This document shows positions 1-6,124 of a stretch of 6,124 bases of DNA, piece after piece. Numbering within the stretch: the stretch's first letter is position 1; the number at the start of each line of letters is the position of its first letter. Under the pieces are notes generated by a model that was not told the origin of the DNA, did not search any database, and saw only the letters and a program-made list of their open reading frames with translations. The position numbers were made by a program, and so were the translations under genes. Origin of the DNA: Burkholderiales bacterium (GTDB lineage: Bacteria > Pseudomonadota > Gammaproteobacteria > Burkholderiales > Burkholderiaceae_C); contig JABMMR010000319.1 of assembly GCA_013205525.1 (NCBI GenBank), forward strand, positions 1-6,124. The letters are read 5' to 3'.

Positions 1-1
1 C

Positions 2-2080
2 TTGCTCGCCTTAGCCGCCTGTGGCGGTGGCGGTGGTGGCGGTGGCGGCGCGGCGGTGAACGCCGCCAGTGTGTCTGGACTGTCTACCGGTCGTTTGATC
101 GACAGTTCTGTGCAGGGTGTGACCTATACAGTGACCACCAAGGACGGTCAAACCATCACCGGCGTGACCGATGCTTCGGGAACATTCAAATATGTTGAAG
201 GCGAAAAAGTAATTTTCTCCATTGGCGACATCATCTTTCCCGCGACCCTTGGAGACTCCGTCATCACACCTTTAACCATGGCGCAGGGTGGTACAGGATC
301 GGTGGCAACCAACGTGGCCTTCTTGTTGCAATCCTTGGACTACGACCTAGACCCCTCCAACGGCATCACCATTGACCCCAAAGTCGCTCAACTCAAAGCC
401 ATTGCAGCATTTGGCAGCAGCAAAATTGATTGGACACAAGATTCAGGCAACTTTGCCAACAATGCGCAAGTTAAAGCCCTGATCACCCAAGCCAAGGTAC
501 TCAATCCCAACAACAGCAACCCCGCCATTCCCGCCAAACCGCCTATCACCCCAGAAACCGCGGTCAAGCATTTGAATACCACCTTGTTTGGCTCTTTGGA
601 TACCCAGTTTGTGCAACCCGAAGGTTGTGCTGAAAGCCATGGTTTACGCATACCCACAGTGACAGATTTGCCCAACAATTTGTGGGCAGATTTGCTGGCA
701 AAACCCAAAGTACCTGTCTACCCTGGTTGGATTTTTGACGGTGAGTTAAGCCAAGCCAATGCTTTGAGTGCTCCTGGCGGGGATATGCGGATTTACAAAC
801 CAACCGCCGGTTCACCTGAAGTCAAGGCGGCGATGCAGACCATCGACTGGGTGTCTTTGGACGCAGATATTTGGCTCAAGCACCAAAGCAATCCTAATGT
901 GATTTTGCGCATTGCAGGCAAACAGCGACTCGGCGGGGACTCTGTCTATTACCCCAAACTTTCTGGCGCTGCGATTTATTTGCATTACACCGGCAGTACC
1001 GACACCGCATTGGAATTCCAATTTGCCGGCGGCTCTGAACCCACAGCGTTTTTCAGCTTCCTAGGCAACAACACGGATTACTTATACAGGGGAACTGCGG
1101 GCAAGGACGGCATCATCAACCAAGGCGGCGACGATGGCTGGAATGCATGGACGCAAGACCGAGGCGACGATTGGTACAGACACCAACCACCCAAGGCCGG
1201 TAAAGCGGCAGACGTTAATTTCCCACCCAATTTACACAAAGGCGGCACCAGTCCTATGGGGCGTGCGCTGGGTACGGTTTTGTGCGCGGTCAAGTCTGGC
1301 GGCACGGTTTTGTTGTGGCGCAAGCCGGACAACAACACTGATTTGTATTTCAGTCCCGTGGCCCAACGCAACAGCGTGGACGTGCTCGCACCTGTGTACA
1401 GCGACGCCAAAGGCTACCAAGGCAATGCGGGTATTCGTTCAGGCGTGAAGGTTTTGCGCATCTTAAAGGCCAGCGAGCCGCCTGTGGTGTTGGTTTTCAA
1501 TCCAGCAAACGCCATCAAGCAATTGGCCATCAGTGGTTTCACCAAAAGCTTGACCATGAGCGGCGACTGCAGTGGCTTGGTGAGTCTCACTTTGGCGCCT
1601 CTCAAGACAGATACTTTGGCTTCAAACCCCTTGGCTGTTTTCTCATCTACAGAAACCATGGTGACGACCTCTGCCGACTGTCCTGACCTCAATGGGACGG
1701 ATGCCAACACCAACTACTTCAATGCAAGTTACCAGCAAGTCGATGATGTGTATAAAAATTCAATCAATCAATATGTGGCCTCGAAAGGCTATCCCACGTC
1801 TGTCAAAGTAGGCGATACGGGGAGTTGGGATGCTTGGGTGGGCAAATCCTTGGACTTGACCACGGTCTTCTCCAATGGGGTCATCTCTTATGCTGTCGAA
1901 GCAGATGGCGCATCCACTTCGTCGGTCATATTGGTGATTAGCGTCAAATCGTATGAACCGGTGAGCACCCTTAAAAACACGGTGCAGACTCGTTTCAGAA
2001 TCAAACCGGCCAGTGCTGCAGAATTGGTTTCGATTGATTGGTTGAGTGCCCAAACGGGTAAGAATTACTTGGCACAGTAG
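2..2080 (+). CDS. Large secreted lipoprotein of unknown function, 5' end cut by the window
   Basis: The frame is open from the window edge and ends at TAG 2078-2080. Residues are counted from the codon at position 2. The first residues are the end of a lipoprotein signal peptide: a hydrophobic Leu/Ala stretch, then the lipobox LAAC, with the lipidated Cys at residue 7 (20-22). Nine glycines follow as a flexible linker. The TTG at position 2 is therefore very unlikely to be the start; the real start should lie some 10-20 codons upstream. Residues about 29-92 form a small beta-rich module (GRLIDSSVQGVTY ... TDASGTFKY ... VITPL) found in many proteobacterial surface lipoproteins and resembling carboxypeptidase-regulatory or Ig-like folds. 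It is followed by an NVAFLLQSLDYD segment with NGITI, usual after that module. Residues about 200-692 match nothing I recognise; they include a Trp/Asp-rich patch at about 376-395 and four cysteines that could form disulfides. No catalytic motif is visible. Membrane anchoring is well supported; function is unknown. Confidence 0.85.
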   Translation: MLALAACGGGGGGGGGAAVNAASVSGLSTGRLIDSSVQGVTYTVTTKDGQTITGVTDASGTFKYVEGEKVIFSIGDIIFPATLGDSVITPLTMAQGGTGSVATNVAFLLQSLDYDLDPSNGITIDPKVAQLKAIAAFGSSKIDWTQDSGNFANNAQVKALITQAKVLNPNNSNPAIPAKPPITPETAVKHLNTTLFGSLDTQFVQPEGCAESHGLRIPTVTDLPNNLWADLLAKPKVPVYPGWIFDGELSQANALSAPGGDMRIYKPTAGSPEVKAAMQTIDWVSLDADIWLKHQSNPNVILRIAGKQRLGGDSVYYPKLSGAAIYLHYTGSTDTALEFQFAGGSEPTAFFSFLGNNTDYLYRGTAGKDGIINQGGDDGWNAWTQDRGDDWYRHQPPKAGKAADVNFPPNLHKGGTSPMGRALGTVLCAVKSGGTVLLWRKPDNNTDLYFSPVAQRNSVDVLAPVYSDAKGYQGNAGIRSGVKVLRILKASEPPVVLVFNPANAIKQLAISGFTKSLTMSGDCSGLVSLTLAPLKTDTLASNPLAVFSSTETMVTTSADCPDLNGTDANTNYFNASYQQVDDVYKNSINQYVASKGYPTSVKVGDTGSWDAWVGKSLDLTTVFSNGVISYAVEADGASTSSVILVISVKSYEPVSTLKNTVQTRFRIKPASAAELVSIDWLSAQTGKNYLAQ
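23..49 (+). repeat. GGC/GGT trinucleotide run encoding nine glycines
   Basis: Nine consecutive glycine codons, alternating GGC and GGT, directly follow the lipobox cysteine. The run is a short imperfect simple-sequence repeat. Gain or loss of whole units would change the linker length without shifting the frame, so on/off phase variation is not expected. Its role as a spacer between the lipid anchor and the folded part is inferred from its position. Confidence 0.7.
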
Positions 2081-2090
2081 CGCCATGGCC

Positions 2091-2126
2091 AAAGAAAAAA
2101 CCCGCACTGTCGTGGAACAGTGCGGG
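2091..2126 (-). terminator. Intrinsic terminator of tRNA-Leu, probably shared with the convergent lipoprotein gene
   Basis: A perfect 10-bp stem (CCCGCACTGT at 2101-2110 with ACAGTGCGGG at 2117-2126) encloses a 6-nt loop. Read on the minus strand it is followed by TTTTTTCTTT (2100 down to 2091), a textbook rho-independent terminator starting 8 nt after the tRNA 3' end. Read on the plus strand, the same hairpin has an A-rich stretch before it and only a short CCTTTT tail after it, so it could also stop lipoprotein transcripts, more weakly. No other terminator is visible for the lipoprotein gene, whose stop codon is 20 nt before the stem. Confidence 0.9.
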
Positions 2127-2134
2127 CCTTTTGG

Positions 2135-2222
2135 TGGTGCCGAAAGCCGGAATCGAACCGGCACGGTGTTTTGCACCGGCAGATTTTGAATCTGCTGCGT
2201 CTACCAATTTCGCCACTTCGGC
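2135..2222 (-). tRNA. tRNA-Leu, anticodon CAA
   Basis: The minus strand folds as a complete class II tRNA. The acceptor GCCGAAG pairs with UUUCGGC (one G-U at the last pair), followed by discriminator A and an encoded CCA (2135-2137). The anticodon stem GCAGA/UCUGC holds loop UUCAAAA, giving anticodon CAA at 2186-2188 for UUG codons. The long variable arm (CGGUG/CACCG stem) is the leucine-type feature, and the T arm is GCCGG-UUCGAUU-CCGGC. Length is 88 nt with CCA, normal for tRNA-Leu. It stands alone, with its own candidate promoter and terminator, convergent to the lipoprotein gene and divergent from cysM. No integrase or duplicated 3' end suggests use as an attachment site. Confidence 0.97.
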
Positions 2223-2237
2223 AGAAGAGGGAATCGA

Positions 2238-2266
2238 ATTATGGCACAGTGTGGGCATGAAATATC
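2238..2266 (-). promoter_or_regulatory. Candidate sigma70 extended -10 promoter of tRNA-Leu
   Basis: On the minus strand upstream of the tRNA there is CATAAT (2243 down to 2238; five of six matches to TATAAT), preceded by TGC, giving the extended -10 form TGnTATAAT. A start about 7 nt downstream, near 2231, would leave a leader of roughly 9 nt before the mature 5' end, suitable for RNase P. The -35 region is poor: GATATT (2266-2261) at 17-nt spacing or TTGGAT (2269-2264) at 20 nt; the extended -10 may compensate. The -35 region lies inside the first codons of cysM. This is pattern reading only. Confidence 0.5.
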
Positions 2267-3159
2267 CAACCATTGAATCGGCCATTGGGAATACGCCATT
2301 GGCAGCCTTGCAACGCATAGGCGTTAAAGATAATCAAGCGCGCGGCAATGTGCTGCTTGGAAAGTTAGAAGGCAATAACCCGGCTGGCTCGGTAAAAGAC
2401 CGCCCAGCTTTATCCATGATTCAACGTGCAGAAGAGCGCGGCGACATCAAACCCGGCGACACCTTGATTGAAGCCACCTCGGGTAACACCGGCATCGCTT
2501 TGGCCATGGCCGCCGCCATCAAGGGCTACCGCATGCTGCTCATCATGCCCGAAGATTTGTCTATTGAGCGCGCGCAAACCATGAAAGCCTTTGGCGCAGA
2601 ACTCATACTCACCTCCAAAACCACGGGCATGGAAGGCGCCCGCGATTTGGCCGGTCAAATGCAAGCCGAGGGCAAAGGCTTGGTGCTCGATCAGTTTGCC
2701 AATGCCGATAACCCGCGCATCCATTACGAGACCACCGGCCCCGAAATCTGGCAGCAAACCGGTGGCGAGGTCACTCACTTTGTCAGTGCGATGGGGACAA
2801 CCGGGACCATCACGGGTGTATCGCGTTATTTGAAAGAGCAAAACCCCAAGGTGAAAATCATCGGTGCACAACCCAGCGAGGGCTCGCGTATTCCGGGCAT
2901 TCGCAAATGGTCGCCCGCGTACATGCCCAAAATTTACGACGACACCCATGTGGATGAACTGGTGTATGTGAGCCAGCAAGACGCCGAGGATATGTGCCGA
3001 CGCATGGCGCGTGAAGAGGGCATCTTCGCTGGCATCTCAGCTGCCGGTGCTTGCTGGGTGGCTTTGCACATCGCCCAGCAAGTGCAAAACGCCACCATCG
3101 TTTTCATCGTCTGCGACCGAGGCGACCGCTATTTATCGACGGGTGTGTTTCCTGCATGA
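2257..3159 (+). CDS. cysM: Cysteine synthase B (O-acetylserine sulfhydrylase B)
   Basis: A cytoplasmic PLP enzyme that joins O-acetyl-L-serine with sulfide to give cysteine, or with thiosulfate to give S-sulfocysteine. It has 300 residues; the E. coli protein has about 303. Visible motifs: IGNTPL at 10-15; PLP-lysine K47 in PAGSVKDR; substrate loop TSGNTG at 74-79; phosphate-binding GTTGT at 180-184; GIS at 259-261, the serine that should contact the PLP ring. LEGNNPAGSVKDR, the PGIR arginine (R216) and Cys286 in CDRGDRYLSTG mark CysM rather than CysK; E. coli Arg210 and Cys280 fit with a constant offset of six. ATG 2257 is chosen because it gives the family N-terminus MKYPTIE. An in-frame GTG at 2251 is possible; the open frame back to 2131 runs through the tRNA and is not coding. 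No good Shine-Dalgarno precedes 2257. It is the first gene of a three-gene operon; its stop overlaps the next start. Confidence 0.95.
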   Translation: MKYPTIESAIGNTPLAALQRIGVKDNQARGNVLLGKLEGNNPAGSVKDRPALSMIQRAEERGDIKPGDTLIEATSGNTGIALAMAAAIKGYRMLLIMPEDLSIERAQTMKAFGAELILTSKTTGMEGARDLAGQMQAEGKGLVLDQFANADNPRIHYETTGPEIWQQTGGEVTHFVSAMGTTGTITGVSRYLKEQNPKVKIIGAQPSEGSRIPGIRKWSPAYMPKIYDDTHVDELVYVSQQDAEDMCRRMAREEGIFAGISAAGACWVALHIAQQVQNATIVFIVCDRGDRYLSTGVFPA

Positions 3160-3698
3160 GTCACTTCCACTATTGCCCCATGTGCGCCACCGAGTTGCAA
3201 CTCATCACCCAAGACGAAGACGGCGGGCCGAAAGCGCGTATGCGCTGTGTGGTTTGTCAGTGGACGCATTGGAACAACCCGACGCCAGTACTCGCTGGCA
3301 TCGTGCAATATGGCGAGCAAATTTTGCTGGCCCGCAATGCCGCTTGGCCTGGCAGGCGTTTTGCGCTCATCACAGGCTTCATGGAAGCGGCTGAGTCGCC
3401 GCAAGAAGGCATTGCCCGTGAAATCGCCGAAGAAACCAACTTGCGCGTGACTGCTTTGAAGCTGGTGGGTGTCTACGACTTTCAGCGCATGAACCAAGTC
3501 ATCATTGCCTACCATGCTGTGGCAGAAGGTGACATCCATTTGTCGCCAGAATTGGCCGAGTACAAATTGTTCAATCTGCCCGACATCATTTGCTGGCCTG
3601 CCGGCACCGGTTATGCCATGGGCGACTGGCTGCGTACCCAAGGACTAGAGCCGCGCTTCATGAGCTGGGAAGAGCGAGCCGCACAAAATTTAGAATGA
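3156..3698 (+). CDS. Zinc-ribbon Nudix hydrolase
   Basis: A 180-residue soluble protein. The N-terminus is a zinc ribbon with two CxxC knuckles (C7/C10 and C31/C34). A Nudix fold follows, with the box at residues 74-96: G74, E80, R88-E89 and E92-E93 keep the Gx5Ex7REUxEE metal-binding pattern, but the glycine near the box end is Asn95. Nudix enzymes hydrolyse a nucleoside diphosphate linked to another group; the substrate here cannot be read from sequence. The zinc ribbon plus Nudix order recalls NADH pyrophosphatase NudC, but the SQPWPFPxS motif expected after the NudC box is absent and the protein is shorter. I therefore do not call it nudC. The start ATG overlaps the cysM stop (ATGA, 3156-3159), implying translational coupling, and the stop overlaps the next start in the same way. 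No separate promoter is visible. Confidence 0.9.
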   Translation: MSHFHYCPMCATELQLITQDEDGGPKARMRCVVCQWTHWNNPTPVLAGIVQYGEQILLARNAAWPGRRFALITGFMEAAESPQEGIAREIAEETNLRVTALKLVGVYDFQRMNQVIIAYHAVAEGDIHLSPELAEYKLFNLPDIICWPAGTGYAMGDWLRTQGLEPRFMSWEERAAQNLE

Positions 3699-3931
3699 GC
3701 ACCATGAACATTGATCAAGAACTTGACACGCGGGGTTTGAATTGCCCCTTGCCTATATTGAAAGCCAAAAAAGCGCTAACTGCCATGCAAAGCGGGCAGT
3801 TGCTTAAAGTGGTGTCTACCGACAAAAGTTCCTTGCGCGACTTTGCTGCTTTTTCCAAGCAAACGGGTAATGAATTGATGTCGCAAGAAACCGTGGGCGA
3901 AGATTTTTTTCATGTGCTCAAGCGGCGATAA
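3695..3931 (+). CDS. TusA/SirA/YedF-family sulfur-carrier protein
   Basis: A small cytoplasmic protein of 78 residues from ATG 3695, or 75 from ATG 3704. The defining motif is near the start: DTRGLNCPLPILKAKKAL, with the CPxP cysteine (C17 from the first ATG) that carries persulfide sulfur in TusA-type proteins. The rest matches the two-layer alpha/beta fold in outline: the helix after CPLP, strand LLKVVSTD, helix SSLRDFAAFSKQTG, and a final strand FFHVLKRR. TusA in E. coli passes sulfur from IscS towards tRNA 2-thiolation, but the family also includes YedF and other carriers, so the partner here is unknown and I give no symbol. ATG 3695 is listed because it forms a 4-bp ATGA overlap with the Nudix gene, as at the cysM junction; ATG 3704 gives the more family-like MNIDQELDTRG start and remains a real alternative. 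Neither has a strong Shine-Dalgarno. It is the last gene of the operon. Confidence 0.9.
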   Translation: MSTMNIDQELDTRGLNCPLPILKAKKALTAMQSGQLLKVVSTDKSSLRDFAAFSKQTGNELMSQETVGEDFFHVLKRR

Positions 3932-3941
3932 GTGTTGACGT

Positions 3942-3973
3942 GAAGATCAACCCAGTCGCTTGAGTTGATCTTC
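3942..3973. other. Inverted repeat at the tusA-like/valS convergent junction
   Basis: GAAGATCAAC (3942-3951) and GTTGATCTTC (3964-3973) form a perfect 10-bp stem with a 12-nt loop. The structure covers the valS stop codon (3947-3949) and begins 10 nt after the tusA-like stop. Neither strand has a T-run after the stem, so it is not a standard intrinsic terminator. It may mark or protect the 3' ends of the two converging transcripts; that role is inference. Confidence 0.4.
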
Positions 3974-6124
3974 CACTTTGAGCAAGGTCGCCTCAAAATC
4001 AGCCACCCGCTGGCGCTCTTGCGAAATCACCGCCGGCGGCGCTTTGGCGACAAAAGCCTCGTTGCCCAGTTTGCTGTTGGCCTTGGTGATTTCATTTTGC
4101 AAACGCGCTATTTCCTTGCTCAAGCGAATTTTTTCGGCATCCACATCCACCTCGATGAACAGGCACATTCGGGTGTCCCCCAGCACCGCTACGGGGGCGG
4201 CTTGGGCGGCGGCTTGCCATGCGGCTTCGTCGTCGAACACCTTCACCTCACTCAGCTTGGCCAAGGCTTGCAACACCGACGCGTTGGCTCGCATGAATTC
4301 GGCATTGCCCAATGCAAACAAAGGCATGCGGGTGGAGGGCGAGACATTCATCTCGCCACGTAAATTGCGGCACGCGTCAACCAGTGACTTGAGCTGATTC
4401 ACATTTTCAATGGCTTGCAGATCGATCTTGTTGACTTGCGCTTGCGGGTAGCGTGCGATGCTGACCGACTCGCCAGGCAGACCGGCCACGGGGGCAACTT
4501 TTTGCCACAACTCTTCGGTGATGAAGGGGATGATGGGATGCGCCAATCGCAATACGGCTTCCAAGGTGCGAATAAGTGTGCGGCGAGTAGCGCGTTGTTG
4601 TGACTCGTCGCCATGTTGAATTTGCACCTTGGCGATTTCTAAATACCAATCGCAGTATTCGTTCCAAATGAATTCGTAAATTGCTGTGGCCACATTGTCT
4701 AGGCGGTACTCTTCAAAGCCTTTGGCAACATCTGCTTCCACCTGTTGCAAGACAGATGAAATCCAGCGGTCGGCTTGGCTGAATTTCATGTATTGGTAAA
4801 ACGGGCCAGCGGGAATCTGTTCGCCGTTTTCGCCAGTGCGCGGCGGCGTGCATTCGGCCTTGGTGTGCTCCTTGAGGCCACAGTCTTGACCTTCACAGTT
4901 CATCAACACAAAGCGGGTGGCGTTCCAAAGCTTGTTGCAAAAGTTTCGATAGCCTTCACAGCGTTTGCTGTCGAAGTTGATGCTTCGCCCCAAGCTTGCC
5001 AAGGCAGCGAAAGTAAAGCGAAGTGCATCCGCACCATAGGCAGGTATGCCATCGGGAAATTCTTTTTGCGTGTTCTTGCGCACCTGCGGCGCAGTCTCGG
5101 GTTTGCGCAAACCTTGTGAGCGTTTGTACAGCAAGGGTTCGAGTGCGATGCCGTCAATCAAATCGACGGGGTCCAGCACATTGCCCTCCGATTTACTCAT
5201 TTTTTTGCCTTGGGCGTCGCGCACCAAGCCGTGGATATACACGTGCTTGAATGGCACCTTACCGGTGAAGTGGGTGCTCATCATGATCATGCGAGCGACC
5301 CAGAAGAAGATGATGTCGTAGCCGGTCACCAGTACGCTGCTGGGAAGGTAAAGATCTATGTCGGCGCTGGTGCGCGCACTGGACTCGGCCTGTCTCCCGT
5401 CCGCTTCGCGCCCGATGTCGCTGCGTCCAAGCCCATCACGCTCACCCAGACCGTCGTCGCAACCACCAGCTGCATCGGGTTGCCAACCAAGCGTGCTGAA
5501 CGGCACCAGTGCACTGGAGTACCACGTGTCCAACACATCTTCATCTCGTCGCAAGGTTTTACCAGGGGCTTGGGCTTGGGCAGCTGCCTCATCATGGGCC
5601 ACATAGACCTTGCCGTCTTGGTCGTACCAAGCGGGAATTTGGTGGCCCCACCAAAGCTGGCGCGAGATGCACCAATCGGTGATGTTGTTCATCCATTGGT
5701 TGTAGGTGTTGACCCAGTTTTCGGGCACAAACTTCACTTCGCCCGACTGAACCGCATCGATGGCTTTTTGCGCAATGCTTTTGCCACTGGGGTCATGTGG
5801 GCTGACTTCGTTCATGGCGACAAACCACTGGTCGGTCAGCATGGGTTCAACCACTTGGCCGGTGCGGGCGCAAATCGGCAGCATCAATTTGTGCGGCTTG
5901 ATTTCCAGCATCAAACCCATGTTGTGCAAATCTTGATTGACCACTTTGCGTGCGGCAAACCGGTCTAGGCCCTGGTAGGCCGCAGGGCCGTTCTCATTCA
6001 CCTTGGCATCCAAGGTGAAGATGGTGATGAGCGGCAAATTGTGGCGCTGCGCACAGGCGTAATCGTTGAAGTCATGTGCGCCAGTGATCTTCACGCAACC
6101 CGAGCCAAATTCGCGGTCAACAAA
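3947..6124 (-). CDS. valS: Valyl-tRNA synthetase, 5' end cut by the window
   Basis: Class I aminoacyl-tRNA synthetase that charges tRNA-Val with valine. The frame is open to the window edge: 725 residues are visible, against about 951 for the whole E. coli enzyme. The N-terminus with the HIGH motif and most of the CP1 editing domain is missing. Landmarks, counted from the edge: end of the editing domain with AHDFNDY (16-22); [27 protein letters not shown] (around 150-165); [15 protein letters not shown] (about 191-205); [15 protein letters not shown] at 307-311 (5190-5204), the ATP-binding loop; the anticodon-binding domain with [16 protein letters not shown] and [12 protein letters not shown]; and a C-terminal charged coiled coil of about 65 residues that contacts tRNA. 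The GTG at 6092-6094 is an internal valine, not the start. Two segments look longer than in E. coli: residues 215-260 and the stretch before [10 protein letters not shown]. Catalytic motifs are intact, so the gene should be functional. It converges on the cysM operon with a 15-bp gap. Confidence 0.96.
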   Translation of the reverse strand, partial: FVDREFGSGCVKITGAHDFNDYACAQRHNLPLITIFTLDAKVNENGPAAYQGLDRFAARKVVNQDLHNMGLMLEIKPHKLMLPICARTGQVVEPMLTDQWFVAMNEVSPHDPSGKSIAQKAIDAVQSGEVKFVPENWVNTYNQWMNNITDWCISRQLWWGHQIPAWYDQDGKVYVAHDEAAAQAQAPGKTLRRDEDVLDTWYSSALVPFSTLGWQPDAAGGCDDGLGERDGLGRSDIGREADGRQAESSARTSADIDLYLPSSVLVTGYDIIFFWVARMIMMSTHFTGKVPFKHVYIHGLVRDAQGKKMSKSEGNVLDPVDLIDGIALEPLLYKRSQGLRKPETAPQVRKNTQKEFPDGIPAYGADALRFTFAALASLGRSINFDSKRCEGYRNFCNKLWNATRFVLMNCEGQDCGLKEHTKAECTPPRTGENGEQIPAGPFYQYMKFSQADRWISSVLQQVEADVAKGFEEYRLDNVATAIYEFIWNEYCDWYLEIAKVQIQHGDESQQRATRRTLIRTLEAVLRLAHPIIPFITEELWQKVAPVAGLPGESVSIARYPQAQVNKIDLQAIENVNQLKSLVDACRNLRGEMNVSPSTRMPLFALGNAEFMRANASVLQALAKLSEVKVFDDEAAWQAAAQAAPVAVLGDTRMCLFIEVDVDAEKIRLSKEIARLQNEITKANSKLGNEAFVAKAPPAVISQERQRVADFEATLLKVEDQLKRLG
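5345..5482 (-). other. In-frame insertion segment in the ValS catalytic domain
   Basis: Between STLGW and [15 protein letters not shown] there are 46 residues (window residues 215-260), whereas E. coli ValS, as I remember it, has about 11 in this gap. The extra part, mainly at 5360-5460, is rich in Gly, Asp, Arg, Glu and Ser, lacks hydrophobic residues and looks like a disordered loop. It contains a partial repeat, DGLGER then DGLGRS (5420-5455). All four shared DGLG codons differ at the third base, so it is not a fresh tandem copy. It keeps the reading frame and leaves the flanking motifs intact. Confidence 0.6.

Noticed and set aside
2..4. TTG as the start codon of the lipoprotein
   Set aside because: It would leave only six residues before the lipobox cysteine, too short for a signal peptide; it is an internal leucine codon and the gene begins upstream of the window.
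23..49. Glycine-codon repeat as a phase-variation switch
   Set aside because: The units are trinucleotides, so slippage would change the linker length but not the frame.
2135..2160. tRNA-Leu 3' end as an integration (att) site for a mobile element
   Set aside because: No integrase, no direct repeat of the tRNA 3' end and no foreign-looking genes in the window; the terminator follows immediately.
2131..2256. Upstream extension of the cysM reading frame by 42 codons
   Set aside because: This part is the tRNA-Leu gene read on the opposite strand plus the short intergenic gap; the CysM family N-terminus begins at ATG 2257.
2410..2979. A 189-codon minus-strand frame inside cysM
   Set aside because: Antisense shadow of a clearly conserved enzyme; no ribosome site or protein motif.
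3129..3641. A 170-codon minus-strand frame across the Nudix gene
   Set aside because: Antisense shadow; the plus strand carries the zinc knuckles and the Nudix box.
5199..5208. Run of seven A on the valS strand just before the KMSKS methionine, as a possible slippage or programmed frameshift site
   Set aside because: The run is simply two AAA lysine codons followed by ATG in the conserved GKKMSKS; the zero frame continues through intact conserved sequence and no stimulatory structure is obvious.
5210..5968. A 252-codon open frame on the plus strand opposite valS
   Set aside because: It lies wholly antisense to a conserved, intact gene, shows no recognisable motif, and is explained by valS codon bias keeping the opposite frame open.

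Overview
The window looks like ordinary chromosome from a betaproteobacterium, most likely Burkholderiales and probably Comamonadaceae. This is inferred from the close resemblance of the CysM and ValS proteins to that group as I remember it, and from the Cys-polyGly lipoprotein start that is common there. No database search was possible. I see no phage, transposon, CRISPR, toxin-antitoxin or defence genes.

Layout: (1) Positions 1-2080 (+) hold the 3' part of a gene for a large secreted lipoprotein whose function I cannot name; the first codons of its signal peptide lie outside the window. (2) A strong intrinsic terminator (2091-2126) separates it from a convergent tRNA-Leu(CAA) gene (2135-2222, minus). 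(3) Only 34 bp from the tRNA 5' end, and divergent from it, begins a compact plus-strand operon. It contains cysM (2257-3159), a zinc-ribbon Nudix hydrolase (3156-3698) and a small TusA-family sulfur-carrier protein (3695-3931). Both junctions are 4-bp ATGA overlaps. (4) Convergent to this operon, 15 bp beyond its end, lies the 3' three quarters of valS for valyl-tRNA synthetase (3947-6124, minus); its N-terminal part, with the HIGH motif and most of the editing domain, is outside the window.

The plus-strand operon makes sense as sulfur metabolism. CysM makes cysteine or S-sulfocysteine from O-acetylserine, and the TusA-like protein carries persulfide sulfur through a CPxP cysteine. The Nudix enzyme between them has no obvious sulfur role. 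tRNA-Leu and ValS belong to translation and are probably neighbours by chance.

I found no new system. The points most worth a second look are an in-frame insertion of about 35 residues, rich in Gly, Asp and Arg, in the catalytic domain of ValS; the very tight divergent tRNA-Leu/cysM promoter region; the coupled cysM-nudix-tusA unit; and the unassigned C-terminal region of the lipoprotein. The only stretch without a gene longer than a few bases is 2081-2134, which is filled by the terminator.
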